This document shows positions 4,273-5,791 of a stretch of DNA of 5,791 nucleotides, in pieces. The notes beneath the pieces are model-generated. The model worked only from the letters and a program-made list of their open reading frames with translations, was not told the DNA's origin and did not search any database. This stretch comes from Dehalococcoidia bacterium (GTDB taxonomy: Bacteria; Chloroflexota; Dehalococcoidia; SHYD01; SHYC01), in NCBI GenBank assembly GCA_016844365.1, contig JAENIT010000080.1:1-5791 (forward strand). The letters are read 5' to 3'. How positions within the stretch are numbered: the first letter of the stretch is position 1; each line of letters starts with the position of its first letter. The translations under genes were made by a program, and so were the position numbers.

Positions 4273-5791
4273 TTGACACAGTTTTTTGCTCGTACTTTTG
4301 TCTCCCTGAAGTATAGGGATTTTCGCTTTCTCCTCCTGAGCTCGCTGGGCTTGGGGCTGGCCCAGTGGTTCCAAAATATAGGGCTGAACTACCTTGTCCT
4401 TCTGACCACGGGGAAAGCTAGGCAAATCGGATTCATTTCTGCCCTCCGAGGTGTCACTGGCCTAATCGCCGCCCCGATAGCGGGCGTCCTCGCCGACCGT
4501 TTCAGCCGCCGCCTGATTGTAGTGATAGTAACCCTGGGCAGCGCTACGCAGGCAACCGTGCTTGCAGGACTGGTTCTAACTGGACAAGTACAGGTCTGGC
4601 ATTACTACGTTTTCGTCATACTAGAGGCGCTATTTAACGGCATGAACCAGCCGGCTCGCCAGGCCTTTGTGTACGACGTCAGTAGCCGTGAAACCGCAGC
4701 CAACGCTTACTCCCTCCAGTCCATGGTTCAAAGCTTCGGCCGCGTTATGGGTCCCAACCTGGCGGGGGCAGTCATCGGCTTCTTTGGGGTGGCCTACTGT
4801 TTCTTTATTCTGGCGGTAGTGAAGGGAGTCTCCGCCATCTTCACCATGATGATCTCTCCCTCCGCAGGGCGACCCCGCGCCAGAATAAGAGAACCCTTTT
4901 TTAGGACCTTCGCTGCGGGCATCCGCTACGCCTATAGCAACCACGCAATTCTCGCTCTTCTTCTCATCAACACGGTGAGACCCCTGTTGCTGCTCCCCTA
5001 CCTTCAATACCTACCGGTCTTTGCCAGGGATGTGTTTTGCGCCGGGAGGGAGAACTGGGCTTCCTGCTACGGCCTCCTAGCTTCAGCCGCGGGCATTGGC
5101 GCCATACCAGGGGCCCTACTCGTAGCGTCCCTAGGCGACTTCCGAGGCAAAGGGACCGCTATGATCGTAGCGCTTCTGGGCTGGCATCTGATGGTACTTA
5201 TATTCTCCCGTCAGACCAATATCTGGTTTGGATTTGCCTGCCTTCTACTGGTAGGAATCTGCCTCTCCTTCGCTTCTACTCTCAACACTACCCTGTTGCA
5301 ACTCTGGTCCCGGGAGGATATGCGGGGCAGGGTTAACGCCTTACAGAGTATGGAGCAGGGCTTTCAGCCTCTAGGCCAGGTGCCCATGGGCTTCCTCATC
5401 GACCGCTATGGAGCGCCTAACACCGTCACCGCTTACACGACCGTAGGACTGGTAGTGGCCTCCATAATCGCCATCTTCGCTCCCAAGCTCCGAGAGGAGC
5501 CGCCGGTGCAGGCGGAAGTGCTGGCACCGGTGGAAGAAGAAAAGCCCGGGGCCACAGTAGAAAGAGAGGCGGTGGCTGAGCCAGAGCCAGAACCCTCCCT
5601 CCTAAGGAACGGCGTCCCCGCGACTCGTAACGGCCTTTTGTGGCTTGGCCCGTCGGTCCTGGTTGCCGCTGGAGTGTATATAGCTACTCGTTATATCCGC
5701 AACCGCAATAATGGAACCAACCACTCAACCACCCCCTCAAATAATCGCAGGGCCCAAGGCCGTGGAGGAAAGGGCGCTGCCGAGGCCAGCG
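4273..5791 (+). CDS. Second MFS_3/EntS-like transporter, paralogue of the first (3' end outside window)
   Basis: The frame is open to the window edge, giving 506 residues from TTG 4273. It reads TQFFARTFVSLKYRDFRFLL, with motif A (GVLADRFSRR) at 71-80, NQPARQAFVYDV, RVMGPNLAGAVIG, and GRVNALQSMEQG with VPMGFLIDRYG in the second half. It is the same MFS_3-type architecture as its upstream neighbour, with an acidic Glu/Pro linker and then the nearly identical extra membrane segment and basic tail. It lacks the 18 residues between helices 7 and 8, and its linker is 4 residues shorter. The start is uncertain. TTG 4273 aligns with ATG 2230 of the neighbour and both have GGGAA upstream. GTG 4255 would add 6 residues, but AGGAG (4248-4252) is only 2 nt from it, unusually close. 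The role is probably efflux of an unknown compound, perhaps with specificity different from the neighbour because the cores have diverged. Confidence 0.92.
   Translation, partial: MTQFFARTFVSLKYRDFRFLLLSSLGLGLAQWFQNIGLNYLVLLTTGKARQIGFISALRGVTGLIAAPIAGVLADRFSRRLIVVIVTLGSATQATVLAGLVLTGQVQVWHYYVFVILEALFNGMNQPARQAFVYDVSSRETAANAYSLQSMVQSFGRVMGPNLAGAVIGFFGVAYCFFILAVVKGVSAIFTMMISPSAGRPRARIREPFFRTFAAGIRYAYSNHAILALLLINTVRPLLLLPYLQYLPVFARDVFCAGRENWASCYGLLASAAGIGAIPGALLVASLGDFRGKGTAMIVALLGWHLMVLIFSRQTNIWFGFACLLLVGICLSFASTLNTTLLQLWSREDMRGRVNALQSMEQGFQPLGQVPMGFLIDRYGAPNTVTAYTTVGLVVASIIAIFAPKLREEPPVQAEVLAPVEEEKPGATVEREAVAEPEPEPSLLRNGVPATRNGLLWLGPSVLVAAGVYIATRYIRNRNNGTNHSTTPSNNRRAQGRGGKGAAEAS
5651..5791 (+). 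repeat. Homogenised 3' module, second copy (reaches window edge)
   Basis: This is the partner of 3671-3811 at a constant offset of 1980 nt, with four substitutions and no gaps. Identity still holds at the last base, so the shared tract is at least 141 bp and its right boundary is not visible. Confidence 0.95.

Noticed and set aside
4630..5007. Reverse-strand open frame of 125 codons, and other reverse frames
   Set aside because: They lie opposite conserved coding sequence and lack ribosome binding sites and recognisable motifs.
5037..5336. Open frame within the second transporter gene
   Set aside because: The true frame is continuous through this region and encodes conserved MFS motifs; this is a shadow.

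Overview
The window looks like bacterial chromosome of moderately high GC. All genes I can support lie on the + strand. The UvrA style, the intergenic GTAGGGGCGTA-type repeat and the family of propeller lipoprotein suggest an uncultured Chloroflexota, perhaps Dehalococcoidia. That placement is memory-based inference and no rRNA or other marker confirms it.

Layout. (1) 1-640 is the C-terminal end of an excinuclease ABC subunit A gene (uvrA). It is broken by an apparent 22-nt deletion between the second Walker B motif and the H-loop. (2) 637-731 is a short intergenic repeat with matching inverted ends and internal hairpins; its first end contains the uvrA stop codon. (3) 833-1829 is a lipoprotein-type Vgb-like beta-propeller gene, split by a small frameshift near 1157-1166. 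(4) 1934-2101 is a remnant of the C-terminus of a DDE (rve/IS481-like) transposase. (5) 2230-3975 is an intact MFS_3/EntS-like transporter with an unusual C-terminal extension. (6) 4273-5791 is a second, paralogous transporter gene that runs off the window.

The two transporter genes form a tandem pair, each with its own promoter (TTGAC[G/T], 17-bp spacer, TACAGT with a TG extension). A 20-bp block covering each -10 is 19/20 identical. The transporter bodies have diverged (about 72% amino-acid identity over the first 58 residues, counted by hand), but the DNA for an extra membrane segment and basic tail is 137/141 identical. This is best read as an old duplication whose 3' part was recently homogenised, or as a module shared between the genes.

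The first 2.1 kb holds three damaged genes and a repeat, whereas the transporter pair is open throughout. The left part therefore looks like an eroding region, although assembly error could explain the small indel in the propeller gene. I see no CRISPR array, tRNA, rRNA or complete mobile element. The transporter pair, with its shared tail and promoters, is the most interesting content.
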